NCBI GenBank assembly: GCA_031216915.1
Contig: CM062292.1
Location: 6,635,920-6,699,919, forward strand
From: Pictodentalium vernedei
Taxonomy: Eukaryota > Mollusca > Scaphopoda > Dentaliida > Dentaliidae
DNA: 64,000 nt
Direction of reading: 5' to 3'
Part shown: piece after piece, positions 61,153-64,000 of the stretch
How the letters are laid out: each line of letters begins with the position of its first letter
Position numbering within the stretch: the first letter of the stretch is position 1
Program-made: the position numbers and the translations under genes
Notes under the pieces: generated by a model
What the model was told of the DNA's origin: nothing
Seen by the model: the letters and a program-made list of their open reading frames with translations, nothing else
Database searches by the model: none

Positions 61153-61195
61153 TACTTCTGTCGGACATTTTTGTCTGATGGAGGCCGCCATCTTG
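61086..61195 (+). promoter_or_regulatory. Cluster of CRE, E-box, NRF-1-like and YY1-like motifs
   Basis: Within 110 bp lie TGACGTCA (61086-61093, CRE palindrome), CACGTG (61106-61111, E-box), GCGCATGCGC (61120-61129, the NRF-1 palindrome core) and GCCGCCATCTTG (61184-61195, matching the YY1 consensus). In animals such motifs cluster in CpG-rich, TATA-less promoters. Most lie inside the inverted-repeat arm, so they may be features of the element rather than of a host gene. No clear downstream coding region supports promoter function. Confidence 0.3.
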
Positions 61196-61925
61196 GTTTC
61201 TAAGGTAGCACGTGGTTGCTATGAGCCTGAATGGCCTACACCAAGACGGGGGTATGTGCGGAGGGTTTGTTCGTTTGAATAGGAGTAAATCTGATTACCC
61301 AGAAAGACCCATCAATCCATCCAAACCACCCAAAACGACTATTTGATATGGATTCCTCACGAATCCTTCTTTTTTCAATAACAGGTACGTTCCTTTGTAT
61401 AAGAGTAGTTGTACTTTGTAGAATTACCACAAACAAGCCGACAATCCCCCCAAATCACCAAAATGCGCCCAAAACAACCGTAACGGACTTGTACTCCCCA
61501 TCTAGGGTTTTTAGTAGTAGCACGTACTGCTATAGGATCGAGAGTATGTTCTATTACACTAAAGTACTGGTCCAGATTTTCCAAGAACCCTATTTTTGTA
61601 CCTATTACAGATACTACTCTAACACTAGCAGTATGTCTAGCCCAAACTAGCTCTAGTTCGTTCCCTCGTCCAAGTCTTATAATCACCAGTGCTTGGTTTC
61701 CCATAACATGTATGCAGAGTTATCTTCAGTGTGTATAACGAAAGCCTATATGATTCTTATAGCCACCAATCCATCGAAGAGTTACTGAAAAGTCATTGCT
61801 CAAGCGACTCGAATCCCATCGAAATGAGCTATAAAACAATTGTTCGTTCGAGTGACTCGAATATACTTTCTTCGACTCATTTAGGTATTTGAGGAAAGCC
61901 AGTATACAAAATGCCCGACGGAACA

Positions 61926-62050
61926 GCGTATCACCCTAACAACACGAGTTGCGCATGCGCACTAAGACCACGTATCACTATGAAATGACGCCACAAGATG
62001 ACCGCTCACGCGGGCTAGCACATCAACCAAACTTGACGTAATTGGGTCAC
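61926..62050 (-). repeat. Right arm of the ~110-bp inverted repeat
   Basis: Reads inward as CACCCTAACAACACG, GCGCATGCGC (61951-61960), CTAAGACCACGTATCACTAT, CGCGGGCTAG and AATTGGGTCAC. It has lost the exact CRE (TGACGTCA) and E-box (CACGTG) present in the left arm through point changes, so the arms have diverged since they formed. Confidence 0.8.
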
Positions 62051-62080
62051 GTGACTAACTTGGCGTAACTGGGTCACGTG
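62031..62080 (+). repeat. Direct repeat of 23 bp, 27-bp period
   Basis: Copies at 62031-62053 and 62058-62080 differ at two positions (GACG/GGCG and AATT/AACT), and both end in GGGTCACGTG. It overlaps the outer end of the right inverted arm, so it may mark a duplicated element end. Confidence 0.8.
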
Positions 62081-62112
62081 AATATGACGTCCTTCCTAGG
62101 TTTCCCATTAAG

Positions 62113-62129
62113 CCCCCCCCCCCCCCCCC
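62113..62129. repeat. Poly-C tract, 17 bases
   Basis: Uninterrupted C run just outside the right end of the inverted-repeat element. Confidence 0.9.
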
Positions 62130-62584
62130 ATGTGGCACGACCACTACATCCAGTACTGATGATGTTACATAAAGGTAGACTTTCAGAAATACAGTTAACA
62201 TTAGCGTCCTGCGTGATGAAGTTTATATTTTTTATAATTGTTGATAAAGACGAAGTGACCGAACACCCAAGATATCAATCACTTCTATTACACGTGGAAC
62301 GACAGTCCCCCACCTTCCCAACACTTAATTATAAATTTGATAATTTTTTTCCCACGGGGCGCCTGAAGCTTAAGCGCGCACACTGATAATATGGTAAATT
62401 TTCTGGATACGATCCCATCAGACATGCATTCGCTGTCATAGCATGAAACATCAGTGATGCAACAAATCCCGAAACCCAAACTAAATGCCAAATGACACTT
62501 CACTATTAATTCTATTATCATATGATACTTGTTAAACATATATTGGCCTATACAACAGAACCAATTGTCACAACTGTGAGTAGA

Positions 62585-62656
62585 GTTTTACGTTGTAAAA
62601 CCATCACGCTGATTGTATCATCAAAATTATTGTGATGTGTATCGTAAAAATTACGA
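62585..62656. repeat. Two small perfect hairpins
   Basis: GTTTTAC/GTAAAAC with a 3-base loop (about 62585-62601) and TCGTAA/TTACGA with a 3-base loop (about 62642-62656). They are too short to assign a role. Confidence 0.5.
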
Positions 62657-62927
62657 CAGATTTGATGGCCGGCGAAAAGACTGGACATGATCAGTCATTG
62701 ATGATTGACTTTTTGTGTGATATCTTCCTTGCCTTTAGCGCTGCAAAATCTTAAGTCTACAGTGTCCACGTCAAGTCATTTAATTCCCGATGACTCAATA
62801 GCTGTCATCGCGCGGCCACCTAATCTGTCGCGGCACACAGTGGATCTGGCATCGGTTTTTATAAGAATGAGGAACCTCTATTATTAAATATAGATACTCT
62901 CAACAGGTATCAGGGAACTAAAAATTT

Positions 62928-62967
62928 GAATTATAGTTACCCACCTTGAATTAGAGTTACCCGCCTG
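62928..62967 (+). repeat. Two-copy 20-bp tandem repeat
   Basis: GAATTATAGTTACCCACCTT is followed directly by GAATTAGAGTTACCCGCCTG. There are three mismatches, the last of them at the final base. Confidence 0.85.
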
Positions 62968-63531
62968 GAAAGGTTGCACTCGGAAATGATGCAATTGTTA
63001 CGGAATTTAGTAAAAAGTCTGTCGATCTGCGATCCTAAATTCTGACTCCAAGCGTTGTGATTACTGAGAGAACTACGGAGCCCCCCACCAACCGCGAAGT
63101 CACATCAGCCCGTGGCGTTTTGTGATTCCTTACCAGACGATACCAGACACAGGCTCCAGATTCTGGGTTCAGACTGGTTACCTCACGGGCTAGTCGTGTT
63201 CAGCACAACGAAGACCAGTTTACCAGTTATCTACGATTTTTATTAACAAATAAAACTCAACTGCCAATCGTTTTCTCTGGTATAAAGTAAAATTCACAAT
63301 GTTCAGTCAAAGTTCATACCTTATAGCAACAGTGGCGGCATCCATCTTACTTCTTGTAGGTAGGTACTTGCTCGTCGGGAGCCCAGAGACAACTTCCCAA
63401 GCATCCAGGAATCAGTGCTTATATCCACTAGATTTTTTATGCCAAACCTGATCACTCGACTACCAGTCAGCGGAATAGTTAGGGAAAGTTCCCGTGACGT
63501 GGCAGTCACCATTGTTAGACGCTTGTACTGC

Positions 63532-63557
63532 CATGCAGACTGTCGGCAATCTGCATG
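63532..63557. repeat. Inverted repeat CATGCAGA / TCTGCATG
   Basis: A perfect 8-bp stem with a 10-base loop (CTGTCGGCAA). It could form a hairpin; no terminator-like T run or other supporting context is present. Confidence 0.6.
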
Positions 63558-64000
63558 CAATCTATCGAGTGGTTATTCCACAAACACATTCCGTCGGGGT
63601 TCTGTTGACCGGGGGAATTGTGTGATAGAATTTACAGTTCTGCAACTTGAGCATTATGTGATGCCCGTTTGTTCTGGGAGTGTGATTTATGGGTTGATGA
63701 CAGCTATGACAGTTCAAATAGTACCAATTCGGGGATTTCCGCCCGTGATATTTATCAACTAGAACTCGACTACCGGCGTTATCTCTGATCAGCTCTTCCA
63801 CTGAGTGTAGGTCAGTCGGTCGAGTGTTAGTCGGAGTATTTCTTATTAGTTTATCCAATTGTACGAATATCGGCTCTGAGGAAAATTAACAGCAATAATA
63901 TGAGTCCCATTCAAACTAATAGAAAACTGTCCTGTTATTTCTATAATTTCCATTGAAGAACTGTAGCTCTTCTTTCGAGCTTGCTTAACTTCTGTGGGCC

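Larger units (their letters stand above)
61041..62050. mobile_element. Candidate non-autonomous inverted-repeat element (MITE/foldback-like)
   Basis: About 1.0 kb bounded by the two inverted arms, with no transposase-like open frame inside. The interior frames at 61348-61650 (plus) and 61375-61704 (minus) overlap and have no recognisable domain. I cannot see a clean target-site duplication at the outer edges, so the exact ends and the superfamily are unknown. Two inverted copies of an independent short repeat would look the same. Confidence 0.45.
62130..64000. other. Right end of window, no gene recognised
   Basis: Open frames of 60-115 codons occur on both strands. The longest are 63415-63762 (plus, 115 codons) and 63562-63858 (minus, 98 codons), which overlap each other on opposite strands. 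Neither shows a domain, signal peptide or compositional signature I recognise. An exon of a spliced gene could be hidden here, but I cannot support one. Confidence 0.6.

Noticed and set aside
61348..61704. Open frames inside the inverted-repeat element as a transposase
   Set aside because: Both are about 100 codons, overlap in antisense, and show no DDE or other transposase signature that I recognise.
63415..63858. Possible gene at the right end (115-codon plus frame, overlapping 98-codon minus frame)
   Set aside because: The two overlap on opposite strands, neither has a recognisable domain, and the lengths fit chance in this composition. A hidden exon cannot be excluded.

Overview
This window is eukaryotic and almost gene-free. 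Bases 1 to about 58,067 form one uninterrupted tandem array of a 24-bp minisatellite/satellite monomer (TTAGGGATTAG followed by TTTCTTATGGGTG), roughly 2,400 copies, all in the same orientation. The remaining ~5.9 kb (58,068-64,000) is ordinary-looking unique or low-copy DNA. It holds homopolymer tracts, short direct and inverted repeats, and one ~1-kb interval bounded by ~110-bp inverted arms. I see no convincing protein-coding gene, tRNA, rRNA or CRISPR anywhere. The array size, the telomere-like TTAGGG core and the absence of dense ORFs rule out a normal prokaryotic window. In the flank, frequent CpG and palindromes resembling animal NRF-1, CRE, E-box and YY1 sites make an animal, probably an invertebrate, the best guess. 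The species cannot be named from this sequence.

The array has nested higher-order structure. Domain A (1 to ~30.65 kb) is built from a ~4,535-bp higher-order repeat (complete at 684-5209 and 18070-22604, a longer variant at 22605-27451, partial copies elsewhere). It also contains two alternating modules of 599 and 384 bp that together make a 983-bp repeat. A monomer with a single-base deletion recurs ten times and marks the module ends. A ~7.85-kb stretch at the left edge (1-7845) reappears almost unchanged at 17387-25240, private variants included; the one difference I found is a 9-bp deletion near 2195. Between them lie a divergent block (~7.85-10.9 kb) and a rearranged partial copy (~11.4-15.5 kb).

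Domain B (~30.9-58.07 kb) uses other variant monomers: a TGTGTAATAGAG form, often as adjacent pairs; a GGGACTAG pair; and T-tract-expanded units of 7-9 T. It contains a head-to-tail duplication of ~4,232 bp (about 32650-36882 and 36883-41113), further copies at offsets of 3,004, 4,253, 4,637 and 5,596 bp, a local 1,008-bp duplication, and a distinct right-edge block (54.4-58.07 kb).

Because 24 is divisible by 3 and each strand has exactly one stop-free frame, the array produces long open frames on both strands: up to 2,925 codons of NTHKKLIP on the minus strand and up to 754 codons of LGISFLWV on the plus strand. I treat these as by-products of the repeat, not genes. The most interesting content is the array itself: its telomere-like, strand-asymmetric, nearly CpG-free monomer, its very recent multi-kilobase duplications, and the visible signs of unequal exchange and T-tract slippage.
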